Assembly (NCBI GenBank): GCA_001940645.1
Contig: MDVS01000119.1
Coordinates: 4,291 to 68,290 of the forward strand
Direction: 5' to 3'
Source: Candidatus Heimdallarchaeota archaeon LC_3
Lineage (GTDB): Archaea > Asgardarchaeota > Heimdallarchaeia > Hodarchaeales > LC-3
Length of the DNA: 64,000 nucleotides
The notes beneath the pieces are model-generated. The model was not told the DNA's origin and searched no databases. It saw only the letters and a program-made list of their open reading frames with translations. The position numbers and the translations under genes were made by a program. How positions within the stretch are numbered: the stretch's first letter is position 1; each line of letters opens with the position of its first letter. Positions 56,479 through 64,000 of this stretch are shown here, piece by piece.

Positions 56479-57678
56479 TCAATCAGAAGGTGTGTAAGAA
56501 GGCATTTTTTTTCTTAAAGGTTTATCTTTTCTATAACCTAAAGCATATTCTCCTTGGATTATTGTTTGAATTTCATTAGTACCTTCATAAATAACAGCCC
56601 CACGTGCATTTCTCCACATTCTTTCGACAGGATAATCAGCAGAAAAACCATAACTTCCATGAACCTGAATAGCTTCATTTGCTGCATCTAATGCTGCATT
56701 TGTTGCAACCCATTTAGCTAAGGCAGTTTCTTTAGTGTTTCTTATACCTTTATTTTTTAATACGCCAGCTCTATAAACTAATAATCTTGAAGATTCATAA
56801 TCAGATACCATTTTAGCAATTTTTTGTTGTATAAGTTGATGTCTTCCAATTTCTTGACCAAAGGTTTCTCTTTCATGAGCGTACTTTACAGATACATCTA
56901 GAGCAGCTTTAGTTAAACCAACAGCTCCAGCTGCTACCGTATATCTACCATTATCTAGACAACTCATTGCTATTTTAAAACCTTCACCTTCTTCACCAAG
57001 CATATTTACAGCAGGGACTTCTACATTTTTAAGTACAATTTCCCCAGTTGATCCAGATCTTACACCTAATTTATTTTCAATATCTGAAGTGGTTACTCCT
57101 GGAAAATCTTTTTCTATAATAAAACATGACATTCCTCTCGAAGCACCCTTAGATCGATCTGTATAAGCGAATATGAGAAAATTATCGGCAACCGTAGCGA
57201 GAGATATCCACATTTTTTGTCCATTAACTACCCATGTGTCCCCCTTTTTTACTGCCGCCGATCTAATCCCACTGACATCAGATCCAGCAAAAGGTTCAGT
57301 TAAACCATAAGTAGCAAATTTTTCTCCTTTAGCTTGTGGCACAAGATATTTTTTCTTTTGTTCTTCAGTTCCCCATTGATATAAGCCACAAGAATTAAGT
57401 CCTGTATGGACGGACATTATCACACGTAAGCTTGATTCTCCATATTCTAATTCAGCACAGGCAATCGCTAGAGATATATAATCCATTCCAGCTCCCCCAT
57501 ATTTTTCAGGAAAGCAAATACCTAGAACACCAAGGTTTGCGAAGTCTTTTTTGATTTTATCATAAGGTAATTCGTGATTTAAGTCCCATTCTCTTGCATT
57601 TGGTACAACTTCTTTTGCAACATATTCACGAATTGACTTTTGAACCATTTTATGTTCTTCACTTAATTCAAATTCCAT
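56479..57678 (-). CDS. Acyl-CoA dehydrogenase
   Basis: Flavoprotein introducing a trans-2,3 double bond in acyl-CoAs. The signature YGLTEPFAGSD, the FAD/active-site segment YAHERETFGQEIGRHQ and the catalytic glutamate in VIYEGTNEIQ are conserved. At 399 residues from MEFELSEEH the length is typical. An in-frame extension back to 57804 is rejected because it would add 42 unrelated residues reaching nearly to the adjacent element end. Beta-oxidation or amino-acid breakdown are possible; there is no partner electron-transfer flavoprotein gene here. Confidence 0.92.
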   Translation of the reverse strand: MEFELSEEHKMVQKSIREYVAKEVVPNAREWDLNHELPYDKIKKDFANLGVLGICFPEKYGGAGMDYISLAIACAELEYGESSLRVIMSVHTGLNSCGLYQWGTEEQKKKYLVPQAKGEKFATYGLTEPFAGSDVSGIRSAAVKKGDTWVVNGQKMWISLATVADNFLIFAYTDRSKGASRGMSCFIIEKDFPGVTTSDIENKLGVRSGSTGEIVLKNVEVPAVNMLGEEGEGFKIAMSCLDNGRYTVAAGAVGLTKAALDVSVKYAHERETFGQEIGRHQLIQQKIAKMVSDYESSRLLVYRAGVLKNKGIRNTKETALAKWVATNAALDAANEAIQVHGSYGFSADYPVERMWRNARGAVIYEGTNEIQTIIQGEYALGYRKDKPLRKKMPSYTPSD

Positions 57679-57810
57679 AATTTCCACTAACTCTATTTTA
57701 TGTGTTCCTTTATTGTTTTTTAACAAATTTATAGAAGTTTTACTCCTGGTTGAAAAATATAAGTTATTTTTTCTTTTTTCCCATCTATCTTTATTAATTT
57801 TCAAGGTGAA

Positions 57811-57852
57811 GTGAACTACTACGACCTGAAGGACGTAGCATCAAACGAAGTT
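57811..57852 (-). mobile_element. IS605-group right end, copy 2
   Basis: Read on the minus strand it starts AACTTCGTTTGA and ends TAGTTCAC, 42 bases in all, the same size and outer sequence as copy 1 at 41026-41067. The centre forms a hairpin, CTACG-T-CC, loop TTCA, GG-T-CGTAG, the kind of subterminal stem that Y1-type transposases recognise. It follows the TnpB fragment by 14 bases. Confidence 0.8.
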
Positions 57853-57866
57853 TCGTGCATTATTTT

Positions 57867-58052
57867 TTATGAAAAAGCAACCACTCTTATTCGTTGAGGT
57901 CGATTCACGCGACCACTACTCCTGCAGCTTTTAACAGTATAATTAACGACGTTCGGAGCTACTTTTGAATCGATATTCAATGCACCATTGACATCGGCAT
58001 TAATGTTCAGAAATGGGGGTAATTCATCCCCTACATGAAGGAAGGAGTCTTC
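57867..58052 (-). pseudogene. C-terminal 61 codons of TnpB (IS200/IS605 group)
   Basis: The fragment starts right after an in-frame TAA and reads GDELPPFLNINADVNGALNI, then KVAP, and ends NRPQRIRVVAFS before the stop. INADVNGA-NI is the hallmark C-terminal motif of TnpB-like RNA-guided nucleases, including the last RuvC aspartate. The N-terminal and most of the catalytic part are missing, so it is inactive. It lies between panB and the acyl-CoA dehydrogenase gene. It shares its end structure with the remnant near 41 kb. Confidence 0.85.
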
Positions 58053-58072
58053 TTAGCATTAAATAAAATAGC

Positions 58073-58930
58073 TCAAGATTGCATCTTTTTCTTCCAATTT
58101 TGATATTCTTCATCACTCATAGCATATTGATGTTCTGAGCTTGGATACTTTCCATTTTCAATATCAATTTTAAATAAATTTACTGCATCTTGAATTTGCT
58201 TTTCCAAATTAACATATTGTTTAACAAACCGTGGATGTGGACTTGGAGTTAATCCTAGCATATCATGTGTAACCAATACTTGTCCATCACAAAATAGACC
58301 AGCTCCTATCCCTATTGTTGGAATTTGTATCTTATTAGTAATTACTTTTGATAATTGCCACGGTATAGCTTCTAACACTATGGAAAATACTCCTGCTTCT
58401 TCTAAAGCTAAAGCTTCTTTAATGATTTTATTAGCTATCTCAACACTTTTTCCTTGCACTTTATATCCACCGAGATCGTGAAAGGATTGAGGTGTAAGAC
58501 CTAAATGTCCCATTACGGGGATACCAATATCTTTTAGAGCATGAACCTCTTCAACTCTTGAAAACCCTCCTTCTAATTTAATTGCTTCAGCTCTTCCTTC
58601 TTTTATAAATCTTCCTGCATTTCTTATAGTTTCTTCTTTGGAAACTCCAAATGTTAAGAAAGGCATATCACCAACAACTAGTGAATGATTAGTTGCACCT
58701 TTAGAAACTGCTTTTGTATGCATAATTGCTTGTTCTAATGTAACGGGTAAAGTTGATGTTTCTCCATACATTACCATTCCTAATGAATCCCCGACTAGCA
58801 AAATATCAATTTTTGCATCATCAAGTATTCGAGCAAACTGATAATCATATGCAGTAAGCATTGATATCTTTTTTGAGTTTTTGAAAGAAATTATATCCCT
58901 TGAAGTAATTTTCAATTTGTTAAACTCCAT
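58073..58930 (-). CDS. panB: 3-Methyl-2-oxobutanoate hydroxymethyltransferase
   Basis: Makes ketopantoate from 2-ketoisovalerate and methylenetetrahydrofolate/pterin. The TIM-barrel phrases MLTAYDYQFARI, LLVGDSLGMVMYG, MPFLTFGVS, VMGHLGLTPQS and IPTIGIGAG with CDGQVLVTHDMLG are highly conserved. At 285 residues it is normal. It starts 10 bases after the kinase gene, so it is the last gene of the pantoate operon on the minus strand. Confidence 0.95.
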   Translation of the reverse strand: MEFNKLKITSRDIISFKNSKKISMLTAYDYQFARILDDAKIDILLVGDSLGMVMYGETSTLPVTLEQAIMHTKAVSKGATNHSLVVGDMPFLTFGVSKEETIRNAGRFIKEGRAEAIKLEGGFSRVEEVHALKDIGIPVMGHLGLTPQSFHDLGGYKVQGKSVEIANKIIKEALALEEAGVFSIVLEAIPWQLSKVITNKIQIPTIGIGAGLFCDGQVLVTHDMLGLTPSPHPRFVKQYVNLEKQIQDAVNLFKIDIENGKYPSSEHQYAMSDEEYQNWKKKMQS

Positions 58931-58940
58931 TTAATTTTAT

Positions 58941-59852
58941 TTATTCCCTTTTTTGTACAGTGTTTTTGCATATTGTCTCAAGGCTCCATTGTGAATCTGA
59001 AATAGAGAAGTTTGACATAATATTATTTATATTTTTGTTCTTTGGAATTATAAAAAATAATCCTTCACCTAACATTATTTGCGCACTTTTTATTGAAAGT
59101 TTTGATAAATTATCAATTAGATTAATTAAATGATTGGAATATAACTTGACTTCTAATGTAAATTTATTAGAAAGCTCAATAAATTTTTCAAAAGATGAAT
59201 CGGAACTTAATGAATCTAAAAACTTTTTTCCAGTCTTTGAAATTACATTTTGTTTTTCTTTTGAGAATATTATATCAACTGTTGATAATTTACCCAAATT
59301 AATTGTTATTAAGTTATCACTTGTATCTAATGATTTAAAAGAGGTTGTTTCTCCGATTCCAGGTGCACCTGATGATATTCTAATTTCCGTTCCTCCCTGA
59401 TATAGTCCGGAAATATCACCTAATCCACTTCCACATTCAATTTCAGACTCATGAGCCACAGACCATAAATTTTCTTCAGTTAGAGGATTTTTCATTATAT
59501 TATTTAGAGCAAAAGCTAATCCTACAGCTCCTGCGGCGCTAGCACCATATCCAGATCCGATAGGTATTTCAAAATCATGATGAATTGTCAATTCATCAAT
59601 AATACTTGAAGGAACAATCTTTTCGATAATTTTTTTTGTAACAATTGCTTCAGATGGATGAATTTCTAAATCATTAAAAAAAATTTTAAGATTATCATTT
59701 TTTTCTTCTTTCCTCACAGAGGTTTTTACTCCCCTATTTATACAGAAACCAGCCCCTCTAGATCCTTGTTGTAAAATATTATTGGACTTAATATGGATTT
59801 CAAATAAACCTGTAATGTGACCTGCTACCCAATAGGTTGACTTTGCAAACAA
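58941..59852 (-). CDS. Pantoate kinase (GHMP family)
   Basis: Phosphorylates pantoate, the archaeal alternative to pantothenate kinase. The GHMP ATP-binding motif is PIGSGYGASAAGAVGLAFAL (about 97-116), preceded by GSRGAGFCINRG, and a final part with GEGLFFIIPKN. At 303 residues with TTG start (MFAKSTYWVAGHITGLF). The order panE, kinase, panB with small gaps strongly supports the function. Phosphopantothenate synthetase, the next step, is not within the window. Confidence 0.88.
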   Translation of the reverse strand: MFAKSTYWVAGHITGLFEIHIKSNNILQQGSRGAGFCINRGVKTSVRKEEKNDNLKIFFNDLEIHPSEAIVTKKIIEKIVPSSIIDELTIHHDFEIPIGSGYGASAAGAVGLAFALNNIMKNPLTEENLWSVAHESEIECGSGLGDISGLYQGGTEIRISSGAPGIGETTSFKSLDTSDNLITINLGKLSTVDIIFSKEKQNVISKTGKKFLDSLSSDSSFEKFIELSNKFTLEVKLYSNHLINLIDNLSKLSIKSAQIMLGEGLFFIIPKNKNINNIMSNFSISDSQWSLETICKNTVQKRE

Positions 59853-59891
59853 TTTTGTTCACTCAACAATAATTATTAGATTGACAAATGA

Positions 59892-60854
59892 TTATTTGCT
59901 AAAAGAAGGTCTTATTTCTAATTGTTTTACTTGGTTATATAAATTGAAATTAAAAGGAGCATCAATTTTCCCTAATGAAGCTTCTCTAACTATTCTTCCA
60001 TTTAGAAAATCAATTTCTGTTTGTCTACCTCTTTCTATGTCTTGTAACATTGAACATTTGTTTTCTGAAGTGTTTTTAACAACTGAAAATACAGTATCCA
60101 ATGGATCATTGTTAGAAATGGTAATATTCCTAATTTTAAAGACATTTATTATTTCCTCTACAACTTTGATCACTAAGTTCTTTAAAGAAGGTTGTTTAAG
60201 TAATTCACCATTTCGAACGTTGTTTAAAGTCGCAATAGGATTTATTGGTGAATTTATTAGGCATTTAGTCCAAATTTCTTTATTTATTTGGTCTGTAGCG
60301 GTAGTTTGGATACCAACATCTGTTAATAACGAAGCTACCTCTTTCATTAGATTATCCTTAACATTTTTTAAAGGGTGACCAATAAAACTTTTTCCTTGAC
60401 CTCCATGTAACACATTACCTGGGGAAGTTAAAAGAGCACCCTCTGAAGTTATAATTCTATATATGATTTCTGGATCATAATATTCATAGAAAACTTCTTC
60501 GTTTCCTACTCCATTTTGTAATAAAACTATTTTAATTGATTTATTCTTGTTTACTAGTGATTTAAGGTCCATAGCGGTGTATTCATTATCATACGCTTTG
60601 CAAGATACAATAATAATGTCTGGATTCAAATCAATATCTTGTTGAAGTTCAGAAATTGTAGGTGCTGCTGATGTGGGACAAGAATTCTGAGATTTTTTCT
60701 TTTCTAAGTTATGTATAGTAATTCCTGAAGTATTACAAACAGATACATGAGGTTCTCGACCAACAAGAGAAATAGAAACTCCACTTTTGCATAATCGACC
60801 AGCAAATAGAGAACCAATCGATCCAGCACCATAAATTAGAACGGATTGGACCAT
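59892..60854 (-). CDS. panE: 2-Dehydropantoate 2-reductase
   Basis: Reduces ketopantoate to pantoate with NADPH. The Rossmann motif is ILIYGAGSIGSLFAGRL at the N-terminus; KCLINSPINPIATLNNVRNGEL carries the catalytic lysine and asparagine of the family; the C-terminal half is helical. At 320 residues it is of usual size. It is first in the operon ahead of the kinase (39-base gap). Archaeal panE placement with the kinase and panB makes this assignment firm. Confidence 0.92.
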   Translation of the reverse strand: MVQSVLIYGAGSIGSLFAGRLCKSGVSISLVGREPHVSVCNTSGITIHNLEKKKSQNSCPTSAAPTISELQQDIDLNPDIIIVSCKAYDNEYTAMDLKSLVNKNKSIKIVLLQNGVGNEEVFYEYYDPEIIYRIITSEGALLTSPGNVLHGGQGKSFIGHPLKNVKDNLMKEVASLLTDVGIQTTATDQINKEIWTKCLINSPINPIATLNNVRNGELLKQPSLKNLVIKVVEEIINVFKIRNITISNNDPLDTVFSVVKNTSENKCSMLQDIERGRQTEIDFLNGRIVREASLGKIDAPFNFNLYNQVKQLEIRPSFSK

Positions 60855-60911
60855 TATAAAAACATCTTATTTATAATTGTGAATTTATTTGAGAACCTCT
60901 TTTATTCTTGC

Positions 60912-60936
60912 CAAAGGCAATGATGTAAAGCCTTTG
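60912..60936. repeat. 7-base inverted repeat upstream of panE
   Basis: CAAAGGC (60912-60918) and GCCTTTG (60930-60936) flank 11 bases, about 60 bases before the panE start on the minus strand. The GC content stands out in this AT-rich gap. It could be an operator of the pantoate operon or of the divergent longin-like gene; there is no direct support. Confidence 0.3.
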
Positions 60937-61135
60937 AGAAATCCTTTTTAGCTATTATTTAAACATATTTTTCATTAAAAGTAACGGTTAGAATTGAAAT
61001 ATAGAATCCTTCAAAAAGAAAGAAATCAAAGAAAACAATAGTTCTACCTGAAAAAACAAATAAAACAGAATAAAAATACATTAAATTAGATAAAATTAGT
61101 GGAAAATATAAATTGAATATCTTGGTATATTTACT

Positions 61136-61630
61136 ATGTTAATACGTGCAGTTTATTTAATTTCTAGATCTGGATTATTGTTACTCGATCGGGTTTATGG
61201 TGAAATGGAAAACGCTCCCGATAGTGTCATGGTATCATCATTTTTTACAGCGTTACTTACCTTCAGCTCTGAAAGTGTCAAAAAATTAGCTGAAGCGTTA
61301 GATAAATCCTCTTCAACAATAATTGATCAAAGCATCGATGCTTTTACCTATGGAAATTTGAGATTCTTATTTTATGAACAAGATCAAATTTTTTTAGTTC
61401 TTGTTGTACCCAGATCAGCTGAACAAGACATGATAAGGCCATTAGGGGATAAAATTTTAGAAAAATTTTTAACGGAATATGATATGTCGTTTGCTTCTCT
61501 ATCAGATCCTGATATGTCAAAATATGAACCCTTCAAAAGTGAAATAGATAAATTATTAATTCAGGATATAGATTTAAATCCAGTTGTCAAAGAAATAGAA
61601 TTTTTTAAGCAATTACTTGAAATAAGATGA
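61136..61630 (+). CDS. Longin-like domain protein (probable)
   Basis: A 164-residue protein whose first 120 residues have the order strand-strand-helix-strands: MLIRAVYLISRSGLLLLDRVYG, SSFFTALLTFSSESVKKLAEAL, NLRFLFYEQDQIFLVLVVPR. This is the pattern of longin-type domains found in eukaryotic trafficking proteins and in Asgard archaea. The C-terminal 45 residues are helical. No transmembrane segment. It is followed 18 bases later by an unrecognised 551-residue protein. The fold assignment is from secondary-structure pattern alone. Confidence 0.55.
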   Translation: MLIRAVYLISRSGLLLLDRVYGEMENAPDSVMVSSFFTALLTFSSESVKKLAEALDKSSSTIIDQSIDAFTYGNLRFLFYEQDQIFLVLVVPRSAEQDMIRPLGDKILEKFLTEYDMSFASLSDPDMSKYEPFKSEIDKLLIQDIDLNPVVKEIEFFKQLLEIR

Positions 61631-61648
61631 TCAAATTTTGGTGTTAAT

Positions 61649-63304
61649 TTGAGCGGAAACCTAGAAATAAATATCATTGAAGAAAATCCTATAATAACAC
61701 AGTTTATTTCACTACTAGTGGATGATGATATCGATAATTTTGATTACATGATACGATCCGTCCTTCCCCAGATATCTGAATTTTGGGATAGTATTGCTTA
61801 TTTATTCTTTGTTAATTTTTTTCTAAAATCTTCTACTTTTTTTGACAAATATGCCTCCGAAGAATGGTTCAGGGATCAGATACGAAACCAAATGCAGTTT
61901 TGTGAAGATTATATTATTAAAAAATCAAAATATGAATTAACATGGATTATTCCTTTTTTGAAAATAATCCATGATCCAGAGAGTATTCCCGGAACTATAG
62001 ATTATCTTCAAGAATTTAATAATTTTTTAGATACTCCTATTAAGAGTGTTCCAAAAAATATAGGACTTATTTTACTGGAGATAGGTCTAGAATTTATCAT
62101 TAGATCTTACAATACGATCATTCAAAAGAAGGAACTATCTGAAAATCTAAATGCTTTTCTAAAATGGATAGATCAATTGCTACAAAATGGATTAATTACT
62201 CAGGATCAACATGACTATTTCGGAATCTATTTATCAATTTGGTTTCCAAAAATACAGTCTTTAGTAACAAAGGAGGATAAAGAAAAATATCTTTCTCAAA
62301 ATATCAAAATTTGTACAAAATTAGAAAGTGAAATAACAAATTTATTGCCTTTTGAGAAATTGAGATTGAAATTAGTTTATAGTAAATTTCTATTAGATTT
62401 TTATAACTTAAACCCAGACAATATGGAAACAGCGAATTCTCTCCTAAGCTCTACCTATGATACGATAATCAATACTCATTATTCTACGGGTACTTTACTT
62501 GATTACGCTTTGATGTTGACAAACAGGATTGAAGTTATAGAAAAGACAATTGAAAATTCAACAAGTGTTGAGGAAAAAGGAAATCAAGCTAGTGAAGCTG
62601 TTAACCAATCTCTTATTCTTATACATATTTTAGAAAGTTTACCCAAAGATGTTACAATAACGATAGGGTTAAGACTAATAGGTGGACTTTCTGAAATCCT
62701 TGGTTACTTGAAAGGTTCAGAATTAATTCAGGCTAGTCAGACATTAATGTCATTATCGGAAAAAACAATAAATGCGGGAAAGAGTTATCTAAGTGAACCT
62801 TCTTATTTATCTGGTGACTTATTTAAGAATTTATCTCGGGCATACTTAGCTATAGGAGTTTATACCTCAATTGAAACTAGACATAAATCTAGAGCCTTAG
62901 ACAATGGTCAAGAATATATTAAACAAGCCATTGCAATTTATGATTATTTAGTATCAAACCTTGAATCCATTGATGCAAGAATTATAAATTTGAAAATAAA
63001 TTATGAGCAATTTAAATTTTTAATAGAGAAAAAAGCACCTGAAGTGGAGAGTTTAAGTATTCTAACAGATTACTACTCATTAATTAGAGATATTTCAGAA
63101 TTAATAATTTCACTAAAATCTGACTCGTTGTTAACAAAATTATTTTCCTACGTTGTGCAAAATCAACAATTCATTGAAAATAGTATACCTAGTTCAAAAG
63201 AAGCTGATTTAAAACGAATGACGTTAGATATCAAGAGATGGATAAATGAAACTATAAACATTGAAGAATATCACGATATTAAAGAATTAATAAACAAATT
63301 CTAA
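61649..63304 (+). CDS. Unrecognised 551-residue helical protein
   Basis: Almost wholly alpha-helical by pattern, with no membrane segment, no low complexity and no catalytic motif. Phrases such as LRLKLVYSKFLLDFYNL and LIGGLSEILGYLKGSE suggest irregular helical repeats, possibly TPR/HEAT-like. The TTG start has GGTG just upstream. It is probably cotranscribed with the longin-like gene and may bind it, as helical partners do in eukaryotic trafficking complexes; that is inference from layout. It could equally be unrelated. Confidence 0.6.
   Translation: MSGNLEINIIEENPIITQFISLLVDDDIDNFDYMIRSVLPQISEFWDSIAYLFFVNFFLKSSTFFDKYASEEWFRDQIRNQMQFCEDYIIKKSKYELTWIIPFLKIIHDPESIPGTIDYLQEFNNFLDTPIKSVPKNIGLILLEIGLEFIIRSYNTIIQKKELSENLNAFLKWIDQLLQNGLITQDQHDYFGIYLSIWFPKIQSLVTKEDKEKYLSQNIKICTKLESEITNLLPFEKLRLKLVYSKFLLDFYNLNPDNMETANSLLSSTYDTIINTHYSTGTLLDYALMLTNRIEVIEKTIENSTSVEEKGNQASEAVNQSLILIHILESLPKDVTITIGLRLIGGLSEILGYLKGSELIQASQTLMSLSEKTINAGKSYLSEPSYLSGDLFKNLSRAYLAIGVYTSIETRHKSRALDNGQEYIKQAIAIYDYLVSNLESIDARIINLKINYEQFKFLIEKKAPEVESLSILTDYYSLIRDISELIISLKSDSLLTKLFSYVVQNQQFIENSIPSSKEADLKRMTLDIKRWINETINIEEYHDIKELINKF

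Positions 63305-64000
<696 letters not shown>

Noticed and set aside
54785..56480. Origin recognition boxes next to the Cdc6/Orc1 gene.
   Set aside because: Neither flank shows repeated boxes or a G-string element; one TTTGGAAATCGAAAT string at about 54905 is isolated and too weak.
57679..57804. A 42-residue N-terminal extension of the acyl-CoA dehydrogenase.
   Set aside because: The extra residues match nothing in the family and begin close to the insertion-sequence end; the inner ATG gives the normal protein start.

Overview
The window reads as AT-rich chromosomal DNA from an Asgard archaeon (Promethearchaeota). Archaeal markers are geranylgeranylglyceryl phosphate synthase, pantoate kinase, a Cdc6/Orc1 initiator, a Cdc48-type ATPase, archaeal-type glycyl-tRNA synthetase, inositol-1-phosphate synthase and aspartate carbamoyltransferase with a separate regulatory chain. 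The Asgard-specific signal is the eukaryote-like set: three Rab/Ras-like GTPases, an Arf/Rag-like multidomain GTPase, a longin-like protein and leucine-rich-repeat proteins, all within one 64 kb piece. I cannot assign a class or order from sequence alone. Many genes use TTG or GTG starts. I found no rRNA, tRNA or CRISPR array.

Layout. 0.2-11.2 kb: a histone-deacetylase-like enzyme and a dispersed UMP locus (pyrE on the minus strand, then pyrF, pyrC, pyrB, pyrI and pyrD on the plus strand), interrupted by an ABC exporter pair and an LRR gene. 11.4-18.6 kb: thioredoxin reductase followed by an odd in-frame ferredoxin-like stub, a second LRR protein with a Cys/His knuckle, glyS, a DUF2277 gene, and a copper ATPase with its chaperone. 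18.7-28.1 kb: four GTPases, a bacterial-type aspartyl-tRNA synthetase, a large TPR protein and a membrane M48 protease. One GTPase and the TPR protein share the same uncharacterised C-terminal domain. 28.4-33.6 kb: ether-lipid synthase, HAD phosphatase, a small membrane protein and a penicillin-acylase-like enzyme. 33.8-36.2 kb: a preQ0 operon (queD, queE and two different queC genes). 36.3-46.1 kb: two unrecognised low-complexity proteins around alaX, inositol phosphate synthase, a TnpB remnant, a second ABC exporter pair and a Cdc48-like ATPase. 46.4-50.8 kb: a small regulator, a TlpA-like thioredoxin and the nickel-pincer cofactor genes larE-larC-larB. 51-57.7 kb: class V aminotransferase, MFS transporter, GNAT acetyltransferase, a 45-residue DUF2080 protein, Cdc6/Orc1 and acyl-CoA dehydrogenase. 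57.8-60.9 kb: a second TnpB remnant, then the pantoate/4-phosphopantoate operon (panE, pantoate kinase, panB). 61.1-63.3 kb: a longin-like protein with an unrecognised helical partner. The start of a glutamate dehydrogenase runs off the right edge.

How the genes work together: the pyr genes cover every step from carbamoyl phosphate to UMP. The pan genes cover 2-ketoisovalerate to 4-phosphopantoate. The que genes make preQ0, the presumed precursor of archaeosine in tRNA. The lar genes make the nickel-pincer nucleotide although no LarA enzyme is present. The GTPase/TPR/longin/LRR genes look like parts of a eukaryote-like small-GTPase network whose partners are not established. The main candidates for undescribed biology are the domain shared by the GTPase and the TPR protein, the tandem divergent QueC pair, and the longin-like gene with its helical partner. 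Two matching 42-base element ends identify decayed copies of one insertion-sequence family.
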